From: Pantoea sp.
GTDB lineage: Bacteria > Pseudomonadota > Gammaproteobacteria > Enterobacterales > Enterobacteriaceae
Assembly (NCBI RefSeq): GCF_028283705.1
Contig: NZ_JAPWKD010000022.1
Location: 124,001 to 188,000 of the forward strand
Length of the DNA: 64,000 nt
Reading direction: 5' to 3'
Part shown: positions 56,424-64,000 of the stretch, in pieces
Position numbering within the stretch: position 1 is the stretch's first letter
Layout: the number at the start of each line of letters is the position of its first letter
Position numbers and translations under genes: made by a program
Notes under the pieces: model-generated
The model's input: only the letters and a program-made list of their open reading frames with translations
Database searches by the model: none
What the model was told of the DNA's origin: nothing

Positions 56424-59400
56424 ATGAACGTCAGCAGAAGAAAATTCTTCAAAATCTGCGCGGGCGGTATGGCAGGGACAACGGCAGCACTCCTCGGCTT
56501 TACGCCAGAGGTAGCGCTGGCGGAAACGCGGCAATACAAGTTGTTGCGCGCCCGCGAAACCCGTAATACCTGCACTTACTGCTCAGTCGGCTGTGGCCTG
56601 TTAATGTACAGCCTCGGCGATGGCGCGAGAAACGCCAAAGAAACCCTCTTCCATATTGAAGGGGACCCGGATCATCCGGTCAGCCGCGGAGCCTTATGCC
56701 CGAAAGGCGCTGGCCTGCTGGATTTCGTCCATAGCGACAGCCGCCTGCACTACCCGGAATATCGCGCGCCAGGCTCGGATAAATGGCAGCGTATCAGCTG
56801 GGACGATGCGTTTGATCGCATTGCGAAGCTGATGAAAGCGGACCGTGACGCCCATTTTGAGGCGCAAAACGCCGCTGGCGTGACAGTTAACCGCTGGCTC
56901 ACCACCGGCATGTTGTGCGCCTCGGCGTCCAGCAATGAAACCGGCTATCTCACCCAGAAAATGACCCGATCGCTCGGTATGCTGGCGGTCGACAACCAGG
57001 CACGCGTCTGACACGGACCAACGGTAGCAAGTCTTGCTCCAACATTTGGTCGCGGTGCGATGACCAACCACTGGGTCGACATCCGTAATGCCAACCTGAT
57101 CGTGGTGATGGGCGGTAATGCGGCTGAAGCGCATCCCGTCGGTTTCCGCTGGGCGATGGAAGCCAAAATCTTCAACAAAGCCAAACTGATTGTCATCGAT
57201 CCGCGCTTTACGCGCACCGCATCGGTGGCGGATTTCTATACGCCCATTCGCTCCGGCTCCGACATTGCTTTCCTGTCGGGTGTGCTGCGCTGGCTGATGG
57301 AAAACGACAAAATCCAGCATGAATATGTGCAGGCGTACACCAATGCCAGCCTGATCGTGCGCGAAGATTTTACCTTCGAAGCAGGGTTATTCAGCGGCTA
57401 CGACACTGAAAACCGTAAATACGACAAAACCAGCTGGAACTACGAGCTGGGCGATGATGGCTTCGCCAAACGCGACGACAGCCTGAGCCATCCGCGCTGC
57501 GTCTGGAACCTGCTGAAACAGCATGTCAGCCGCTACACGCCAGAGATTGTCGAGCGCATCTGCGGCACGCCGAAGGCCGATTTCCTGCATGTCTGCGAGC
57601 TGATTGGCGAGACCAGCGCAAAAGATCGCACCACTTCCTTCCTGTATGCCCTCGGCTGGACCCAGCACTCCATCGGCGCGCAGAACATCCGCACCATGGC
57701 GATGATTCAGCTGCTGCTCGGCAATATGGGGATGGCAGGCGGTGGCGTCAATGCGCTGCGTGGTCACTCCAATATCCAGGGGCTGACCGACCTCGGCCTG
57801 CTGTCGCAAAGCCTGCCGGGTTATATGACGCTGCCTTCTGAGAAGCAGACCGATCTGCAAACCTATCTCACCGCCAACACGCCGAAAGCTGCGCTGCCGG
57901 GCCAGGTGAACTACTGGAGCAACTACCCGAAATTCTTCGTAAGCATGATGAAAGCCTTCTTTGGCGACAAAGCGCAGGCAGAGAACAGCTGGGGCTTTGA
58001 CTGGTTGCCGAAGTGGGACAAAGGCTACGACGTGCTGCAATACTTCGAAATGATGGCACAGGGGAAAGTGAACGGTTATCTGTGCCAGGGCTTCAACCCG
58101 GTGGCCTCGTTCCCGAACAAGCGCAAAGTGATTGCTTCGCTGTCGAAGCTGAAGTTCCTCGTCACCATCGACCCGCTCAACACCGAAACCTCGACCTTCT
58201 GGCAGAATCACGGCGAATTTAACGACGTCGATCCGACGCAGATTCAGACCGAGGTGTTCCGCCTGCCCTCCACCTGCTTTGCCGAGGAGAACGGCTCGAT
58301 CGTGAACTCCGGCCGCTGGTTGCAGTGGCACTGGAAAGGTCAGGACGGTCCGGGTGAATCGCGCAACGATGGCGAAATTCTGGCGGGCATCTACCTGCGA
58401 CTGCGTGAGATGTATGCCCACCAGGGCGGTGTTGCACCGGAGCCGGTGCTGAACATGACCTGGAACTACCTGACGCCAGATAACCCGGCGTCGGAAGAGG
58501 TGGCGATGGAGAGCAACGGCAAAGCTCTGGCGGATATCGTCGATGACAAAGGCACCCTGCTGGTGAAAAAAGGTCAGCAGCTCAGTACCTTTGCCCATCT
58601 GAAAGATGACGGCAGCACCAGCAGCGGCTGCTGGATTTTCGCCGGTAGCTGGACGCCGGAGGGCAACCAGATGGCGCGGCGCGACAACGCCGATCCGTCC
58701 GGCCTCGGCAACACACTGAACTGGAGCTGGGCATGGCCGCTCAATCGCCGCATCCTGTATAACCGCGCTTCCGCCGATCCGCAGGGCAATCCGTGGGATG
58801 CCAAACGTCAGTTGCTGAAGTGGGATGGCAGCAAGTGGGCCGGTATGGATATCCCGGACTACAGCGCCGCCGCACCTGGCAGCAATGTCGGTCCGTTCAT
58901 CATGCAACCCGATGGTATGGGCCATCTGTTCGCACTCGACAAAATGGCGGAAGGTCCGTTCCCGGAACATTACGAACCGTTTGAAACGCCGATCGGCACC
59001 AACCCGCTGCACCCCAACGTGGTATCGAACCCGGCGGCGCGCGTGTTTAAGGACGATCTGGCGGCGATGGGCAAAGCCGAACAGTTCCCGTATGTCGGCA
59101 CCACCTATCGTCTCACCGAGCATTTCCACTTCTGGACCAAACACGCACGGCTCAACGCCATCGCACAGCCGGAACAGTTTGTGGAGATTGGCGAAGTGCT
59201 GGCGAACAAGCTGGGCATTGCTCAGGGCGACATGGTGAAGGTCAGCTCGAATCGCGGCTATATCAAAGCCAAAGCGGTGGTCACCAAACGTCTGCGTCCG
59301 TTGCAGGTGGATGGCAAAACTGTGGATACCATCGGCATTCCGATTCACTGGGGTTATCAGGGCGTAGCGAAGAAAGGTTTTATCGCCAATACCCTGACGC

Positions 59401-59471
59401 CGTTTGTCGGCGACGCCAATACGCAAACGCCGGAATTTAAGGCATTCCTCGTTAACGTCGAGAAGGTGTAA
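56424..59471 (+). CDS. fdoG: Formate dehydrogenase-O major subunit FdoG, selenoprotein (UGA = Sec196)
   Basis: 1,015 residues when the TGA at 57009-57011 is read as selenocysteine: A-R-V-U-H-G-P-T-V-A-S-L-A-P, the exact FdnG/FdoG context, Sec at residue 196. ATG 56424 follows AAGGA. A Tat signal (S-R-R-K-F-F-K) opens the protein. A 4Fe-4S motif C-T-Y-C-S-V-G-C...C-P-K-G follows, then the molybdopterin domains. It oxidises formate to CO2 in the periplasm, feeding electrons to the quinone pool through FdoH and FdoI. Automatic gene callers would split it into two (ending 57011 and starting 57060). fdoG rather than fdnG is chosen from fdhD/fdhE context. Confidence 0.96.
57009..57050 (+). promoter_or_regulatory. 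SECIS-like hairpin for selenocysteine insertion in fdoG
   Basis: Immediately after the UGA, GGTAGCAAGTCTTGCTCC (57023-57040) folds as a short stem (AGCAA/TTGCT, extended by GG/CC) with a GUC loop 11 bases past the UGA. This is the arrangement bound by SelB in E. coli fdhF/fdnG/fdoG mRNAs. Confidence 0.85.
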
Positions 59472-59482
59472 GGAGAACGAAT

Positions 59483-60389
59483 ATGGCTTATCAATCGCAA
59501 GACATTATCCGCCGCTCCGCCACCAACGGCGTCACGCCACCGCCGCAGGCGCGCAACCATCAGCAGGAGGTGGCGAAGCTGATTGACGTCACCACCTGCA
59601 TCGGCTGCAAAGCCTGCCAGGTGGCCTGCTCGGAGTGGAACGACATCCGTGATGAGATCGGTCATAACGTCGGGGTGTACGACAACCCGGCAGATTTGAC
59701 CGCCAAATCCTGGACGGTGATGCGGTTTTCCGAAGTCGAGGAAAACGGCAAACTGGAGTGGCTGATCCGCAAGGATGGCTGCATGCATTGCGCCGATCCT
59801 GGCTGCCTGAAAGCCTGTCCTTCGGAAGGGGCGATCATTCAGTACGCCAACGGCATTGTCGATTTTCAGTCCGAGCAGTGCATCGGCTGTGGTTACTGCA
59901 TCGCCGGTTGTCCGTTCGACGTGCCGCGTCTCAATAAAGAACGACAACCGCGTGTATAAATGCACGCTATGCGTCGATCGTGTCACCGTCGGCCAGGAAC
60001 CGGCCTGCGTGAAAACCTGCCCAACCGGGGCGATTCATTTCGGAGCCAAAGCCGATATGCAAACCCTCGCCGGGGAACGTGTGGAGGAGCTGAAAACACG
60101 CGGTTACGACCATGCCGGTTTGTACGATCCCGCCGGGGTGGGCGGTACACACGTGATGTATGTGCTGCACCACGCCAACAAACCGCAGCTGTATCACGGC
60201 TTGCCGGAAAACCCGAGCATCAGCCCCGCTGTCACCTTCTGGAAAGGCATCTGGAAACCGCTGGCGGCGGTCGGTTTTGCCGCCACCTTCGCGGCGGCGG
60301 TGTTCCACTGCGTCGGCATCGGACCGAACCGGGTGGACGACGAAGACGACAACCTGCATGACGATGACGATAAAGAGGAGCGCAAATGA
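59483..60389 (+). pseudogene. fdoH: Formate dehydrogenase-O iron-sulfur subunit FdoH, interrupted by a +1 frameshift near 59942
   Basis: FdoH carries four 4Fe-4S clusters and a C-terminal membrane anchor, passing electrons from FdoG to FdoI. Two frames together give the complete protein. 59483-59941 covers M-A-Y-Q-S-Q-D-I-I-R-R and ferredoxin motifs C-I-G-C-K-A-C, C-M-H-C, C-I-G-C-G-Y-C up to R-L-N-K-E. From 59943 the other frame continues D-N-R-V-Y-K-C-T-L-C-V-D-R through the anchor helix (A-A-V-G-F-A-A-T-F-A-A-A-V-F) to 60389. One extra C at 59942 separates them; removing it restores about 301 residues. As read, the product ends at 59959 (158 residues). Real loss or sequence error. Confidence 0.9.
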
Positions 60390-61030
60390 TGAAAAAGCGC
60401 GATCGCCTGGTGCGCTACAGCGCACCCGAACGCATCAATCACTGGATTGTGGCGTTTTGCTTTGTCTTTGCTGCCCTGAGTGGGCTGGGTTTCTTTTTCC
60501 CGTCGTTCAACTGGCTGATGCACGTGTTGGGCACACCACAACTGGCGCGGATTCTGCATCCTTTTGTTGGCGTGATTATGTTTACTGCCTTTCTCATTAT
60601 GTTCTTGCGTTACTGGCGGCATAACCTGATCAACCGTGACGACCTGATATGGGCGAAAAATATTCATAAAATCGCGCGTAATGAGGAGGTCGGCGATACC
60701 GGCAAATACAACTTCGGGCAGAAGTGTGTGTTCTGGGCTGCTATCATCAGCTTAGTCATGCTGCTGGCGAGTGGAATTGTGATTTGGCGACCGTACTTCG
60801 CCGGAGCCTTCTCCATTCCGCTGATTCGCGCCGCGCTGGTGGTGCATTCGGTCTCAGCCGTGGCGCTGATTATCGTGATTATGGTGCATATTTACGCCGC
60901 CCTGTGGGTCAAAGGCACCATCACCGCGATGGTTGAAGGCTGGGTCCCTGCCGCGTGGGCGAAGAAACATCACCCACGCTGGTATCGCGAGCAGCGCCAA
61001 CGCCAAACACAACAGGAAAAACGCCCCTGA
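60386..61030 (+). CDS. fdoI: Formate dehydrogenase-O cytochrome b556 subunit FdoI
   Basis: 214 residues (211 in E. coli), four membrane helices and heme b ligand histidines (E-R-I-N-H-W-I near residue 14-20, H-P-F-V-G-V, L-V-V-H-S, M-V-H-I-Y-A-A-L-W). It anchors the complex and reduces quinone. ATGATG at the start overlaps the fdoH stop, so 60386 or 60389 could be used. Its stop overlaps fdhE by one base. Confidence 0.95.
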   Translation: MMKKRDRLVRYSAPERINHWIVAFCFVFAALSGLGFFFPSFNWLMHVLGTPQLARILHPFVGVIMFTAFLIMFLRYWRHNLINRDDLIWAKNIHKIARNEEVGDTGKYNFGQKCVFWAAIISLVMLLASGIVIWRPYFAGAFSIPLIRAALVVHSVSAVALIIVIMVHIYAALWVKGTITAMVEGWVPAAWAKKHHPRWYREQRQRQTQQEKRP

Positions 61031-61959
61031 TGAGTATTCGCATTATCCCGCAGGACCAGCTGGAGAAAAGCGATAAGAACACGGCGGATAAAATTCCGCC
61101 GTTACTTTTCCCCCGGCTGAAAAATTTATATAGCCGTCGGGCAGCCCGTTTGCGCGATCTGGCCGCGAAAAATCCGCTCGGCGATTATCTGCGCTTTGCC
61201 GCCGTAATCGCCCAGGCGCAGGAAATTGTGCTGTACGACCATCCGTTGCAGATCGATTTACGCGCGCGGCTGGAGCAATGCGCCGAGCAGGGTATCCCGC
61301 CGCTGGATATTCACACCTACCCACGCGATGCCCACTGGCAGCGGCTGCTGCATTCGCTCATCGCTGAGCTGAAACCGGAAATGAGTGGCCAGGCGCTGGC
61401 AGTGCTGGAAAATCTGGAGAAAGCCTCCGCGACCGAGCTGGAAACCCTCGCTACCGCGTTGCTGGAAGGCAATTTTGCGCAGGTCAGTAACGACAAGTCG
61501 CCGTTTATCTGGGCGGCATTGTCCATTTACTGGGCACAGATGGCGGCGCTAATCCCGGGCAAAGCCCGTGCCGAATATGGCGAGCATCGTCAGTTCTGCC
61601 CGGTATGTGCCAGCGTGCCGGTGGCCAGCGTGGTGCATATGGATGTCGGACAGCAGGGATTACGTTATCTGCATTGCAATCTGTGCGAAAGCGAATGGTA
61701 TGTGGTACGCAGTAAATGTTCTAATTGCGAACAGACAAGGGATTTGCATTACTGGTCGCTGGATAGCGAGATGGCAGCGGTCAAAGCCGAAAGTTGTGGC
61801 GATTGTGGGACTTACCTGAAGATGTTTTATCAGGAGAAGGACCCCGCCGTAGAACCGGTGGCCGATGACCTCGCTTCTCTGGTGCTGGATGCGCGTATGG
61901 AGCAGGAAGGTTTTGCGCGCAGTAGCCTGAATCCGTTTCTGTTTCCAGGCGAAGGGTAA
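61030..61959 (+). CDS. fdhE: Formate dehydrogenase accessory protein FdhE
   Basis: 309 residues from the ATG at 61030, the same length as E. coli FdhE (M-S-I-R-I-I-P-Q-D at the start); the frame extends upstream into fdoI. Rubredoxin-like zinc/iron motifs: C-P-V-C, C-N-L-C, C-S-N-C and C-G-D-C-G pairs in the C-terminal half. It is a cytoplasmic factor interacting with the catalytic subunits of respiratory formate dehydrogenases and needed for their activity. Overlaps fdoI by one base (TGATG), so it is in the operon. Confidence 0.95.
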   Translation: MSIRIIPQDQLEKSDKNTADKIPPLLFPRLKNLYSRRAARLRDLAAKNPLGDYLRFAAVIAQAQEIVLYDHPLQIDLRARLEQCAEQGIPPLDIHTYPRDAHWQRLLHSLIAELKPEMSGQALAVLENLEKASATELETLATALLEGNFAQVSNDKSPFIWAALSIYWAQMAALIPGKARAEYGEHRQFCPVCASVPVASVVHMDVGQQGLRYLHCNLCESEWYVVRSKCSNCEQTRDLHYWSLDSEMAAVKAESCGDCGTYLKMFYQEKDPAVEPVADDLASLVLDARMEQEGFARSSLNPFLFPGEG

Positions 61960-62009
61960 GCCTTCGCCATTACTCTTTCTGCGTGCCGCGACAACCACGG
62001 AGGCGTTCG

Positions 62010-62621
62010 ATGAAACTGATAGGCAGCTACACCAGTCCTTTTGTCCGGAAAATTTCGGTGATCCTGCTGGAAAAAGGCATCGTCTTTGAATTCGTCAATG
62101 AATCACCGTGGAATGCCGATAGCCATGTACCGCATTACAATCCGCTGGGCAAAGTCCCGGCGCTGGTGGATGACAACCATCTGACCTGGTTTGATTCTTC
62201 GCTGATCGCCGAAGCTATCGAACTGCGAGGTGAAGCGCCGGCATTGCTGCCCAAAGATCCCCTGCGTGCATTGCAAATCCGCCAGCTGGAAAAACTGGCC
62301 GATGGCATCAGCGATGCCGCGCTGGTGATTGTGCGTGAAAAAATGCGCCCGGGAGACCAGCAATCCGAAGAGGTACTGCTGCGCAATCGGGAAAAAATCC
62401 TGCGCGGCCTTGATGCGCTGGAAACCGCTGCCGCCCAGCGCGAGCTGCTACATAGCGACACCCTCAATCTGGCAGATATCGCTACCGGTTGCATGATTGG
62501 TTACCTCAACTTCCGCCGCGTGGTGCCAAACTGGTGTGTGAATCGCCCGGCATTAATCAAACTGGCGGAGAACCTGTTCCAGCGGGAAAGTTTTGCCCGC
62601 ACCGTCCCGCCTACCAGCTAA
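62010..62621 (+). CDS. yibF: Glutathione S-transferase YibF
   Basis: 203 residues (202 in E. coli) from ATG 62010 behind CGGAGG. Thioredoxin-fold N-domain with S-Y-T-S-P-F-V-R-K and N-P-L-G-K-V-P-A-L-V, then W-F-D-S-S-L-I-A-E; helical C-domain ending R-E-S-F-A-R-T-V-P-P. Structural work on E. coli YibF shows a GST fold; the physiological substrate is unknown. It precedes selA by 10 bases, the same order as in E. coli. Confidence 0.93.
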   Translation: MKLIGSYTSPFVRKISVILLEKGIVFEFVNESPWNADSHVPHYNPLGKVPALVDDNHLTWFDSSLIAEAIELRGEAPALLPKDPLRALQIRQLEKLADGISDAALVIVREKMRPGDQQSEEVLLRNREKILRGLDALETAAAQRELLHSDTLNLADIATGCMIGYLNFRRVVPNWCVNRPALIKLAENLFQRESFARTVPPTS

Positions 62622-62631
62622 AAGTTGCCCG

Positions 62632-64000
62632 ATGAAAACATTGTTTAGCCAGCTGCCTGCTATTGATAGTCTGCTGCGCGATCCTGCGTTGCAGGCGTTG
62701 ATTGATGATGCAGGTACGGCTTTTGCCACACGTCAGCTACGCGCCATGCAACAGGAAGCCCGCGAACACATCCAGCAGTATCAGGCTTTGCCCGACTGGC
62801 ATGCTAACTGGCCGGATGAAGCATTGCGCCGATCCCGGCAGCAGCGCCAGAGCGCGTTGCGTCCGGTGTTCAATCTGACCGGAACCGTATTACACACCAA
62901 TCTGGGCCGCGCCCAATTGAGCGAGGCCGCGATCAATGCCGTCACGCACTGCCTACGCCAGCCGGTGACGCTGGAATACGCGCTGGATGATGCCGCTCGC
63001 GGCCATCGCGATCGTGCCGTTGCGGCCCTGCTGTGCGAACTGACCGGCGCGGAAGATGCCTGCATCGTCAACAACAACGCGGCGGCGGTACTGCTGATGC
63101 TCTCCGCTCTTGCTGCCGGGCGTGAAGTGGTGGTCTCGCGTGGTGAACTGGTGGAAATTGGGGGCGCATTCCGCATTCCTGACGTGATGCGCCAGGCCGG
63201 ATGCCGTCTGGTGGAAGTCGGCACCACTAACCGTACCCATCTGAAAGATTATCGCGCCGCAATCACCGACGATAGTGGCTTGTTAATGAAAGTTCACACC
63301 AGTAACTATCAGATCCAGGGTTTCACCCATGCGGTGACCGAGGCGGATCTGGTGGCGCTCGGCGCAGAACATCAATTGCCGGTGATCACCGATCTCGGCA
63401 GCGGATCGCTGATCGACATGACCGCTTACGACCTGCCAGCCGAACCGATGCCACAGCAGCTGATTGCCGCTGGTGTCAGCCTGGTGAGTTTTTCCGGCGA
63501 TAAACTGCTGGGTGGGCCACAGGCCGGGATAATTGTCGGTAAAAAAGCATTGATTGCCCGGTTGCAACAGCATCCTCTCAAACGCGCGTTGCGCGTGGAT
63601 AAAATGACGCTGGCGGCACTGGAGGCCACGCTGCAGCTTTACCGTCACCCGGAAAAGCTGCGTGAAAAGCTGCCGACGTTGCAGCTGTTGACCCGACCCG
63701 CAGATGACATCCTGCAACAGGCCGAACGGCTGATACCCGCGCTGGAAAATGCCTTTGGTCATGATTTTTCGCTGGCAATCGCCCCTTGTTCGTCACAAAT
63801 CGGTAGTGGATCGCTACCAGTGGAGCGTTTGCCCAGCTTTGCCATCACCTTTAGCCCGCGCGATGGTCAGGGTGGCACCCTGAATGCGCTGGCACAGCGC
63901 TGGCGCACCCTGCCACAACCGGTGATTGGTCGCCTGCAGGATGGCAAACTGTGGCTTGACCTGCGCTGCCTCAGCGACGAATCGGCCTTTATCAGAGCCT
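62632..64000 (+). CDS. selA: L-seryl-tRNA(Sec) selenium transferase SelA, 3' end outside window
   Basis: 456 codons are present and the frame is still open at the window edge (E. coli SelA has 463 residues), so only a few residues are missing. PLP enzyme converting Ser-tRNA(Sec) to Sec-tRNA(Sec) with selenophosphate. Visible: P-V-F-N-L-T-G-T-V-L-H-T-N-L-G-R, V-S-R-G-E-L-V-E-I-G-G-A-F, D-L-G-S-G-S-L, and the PLP lysine K291 in F-S-G-D-K-L-L-G-G-P-Q. It is needed to read the UGA of fdoG nearby; selB is expected just beyond the window. Confidence 0.96.
   Translation, partial: MKTLFSQLPAIDSLLRDPALQALIDDAGTAFATRQLRAMQQEAREHIQQYQALPDWHANWPDEALRRSRQQRQSALRPVFNLTGTVLHTNLGRAQLSEAAINAVTHCLRQPVTLEYALDDAARGHRDRAVAALLCELTGAEDACIVNNNAAAVLLMLSALAAGREVVVSRGELVEIGGAFRIPDVMRQAGCRLVEVGTTNRTHLKDYRAAITDDSGLLMKVHTSNYQIQGFTHAVTEADLVALGAEHQLPVITDLGSGSLIDMTAYDLPAEPMPQQLIAAGVSLVSFSGDKLLGGPQAGIIVGKKALIARLQQHPLKRALRVDKMTLAALEATLQLYRHPEKLREKLPTLQLLTRPADDILQQAERLIPALENAFGHDFSLAIAPCSSQIGSGSLPVERLPSFAITFSPRDGQGGTLNALAQRWRTLPQPVIGRLQDGKLWLDLRCLSDESAFIRA

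Noticed and set aside
57387..59426. 679-codon minus-strand open frame
   Set aside because: Antisense shadow of fdoG, low-complexity composition, no plausible motif or ribosome-binding site.
57060..59471. Separate gene starting after the TGA in fdoG
   Set aside because: The TGA lies at the exact selenocysteine position with a SECIS-like hairpin, so this is the continuation of fdoG, not a second gene.

Overview
The window is about 64 kb of an enterobacterial chromosome with high GC. Gene order matches Escherichia coli in pieces: dppABCDF-proK-eptB, yiaG and yiaF, mtlADR-yibL, fdhD/fdoGHI-fdhE and yibF-selA. The paired cellulose operons and a recurrent palindrome built on GCGCGATAAATCGCGC point to Erwiniaceae, most likely Pantoea or a close relative. 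This assignment rests on recognition, not on a database search.

Layout. 1-16774: two cellulose synthase loci face each other tail to tail. On the left are the 3' end of bcsB and a bcsC broken by a one-base frameshift (+ strand). On the right is a complete bcsO-bcsQ-bcsA-bcsB-bcsC-bcsD-bcsZ operon (- strand). A GC-rich hairpin-bearing intergenic element lies between them. 17249-22990: dppABCDF dipeptide importer, with a CA-rich GcvB-type target before dppA and hairpins between dppA and dppB. 23743-25639: tRNA-Pro(CGG) and eptB. 25872-27160: an AT-richer DUF3289/DUF943 gene pair. 27319-28958: ohr and ohrR, with a divergent small (p)ppGpp-hydrolase-like HD protein. 29002-29298: yiaG.

29549-37571: a guanidine-nitrogen operon consisting of an ABC importer, two DUF1989 proteins and a biotin carboxylase of the urea/guanidine type. 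Its leader carries a clear guanidine-I (ykkC) riboswitch with a terminator hairpin. Upstream of that are a well-spaced sigma-54 -24/-12 promoter and NtrC-like sites. No allophanate hydrolase gene is present in the cluster. 37885-45634: a GntR regulator, a complete peptide-type ABC importer and a gamma-glutamyltransferase-family enzyme in one tightly packed operon.

45854-51212: yiaF, then mtlA-mtlD-mtlR behind an array of CRP sites, then yibL. 51219-55461: a VirK/YbjX protein, sodA, and a class III aminotransferase divergent from a DeoR regulator with a repeated 14-mer between them. 55458-64000: fdhD divergent from fdoG-fdoH-fdoI-fdhE, followed by yibF and a 3'-truncated selA. fdoG contains an in-frame UGA (Sec196) followed by a SECIS-like hairpin, so the selenoprotein and the selenocysteine synthase gene are neighbours. 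fdoH is interrupted by a +1 frameshift. The two frameshifts (bcsC, fdoH) are in otherwise intact genes and may be sequence errors.

Functionally the window combines biofilm cellulose production, scavenging of peptides and guanidine nitrogen, mannitol uptake, oxidative stress defence and aerobic formate oxidation. No insertion sequence, prophage or CRISPR array was seen.
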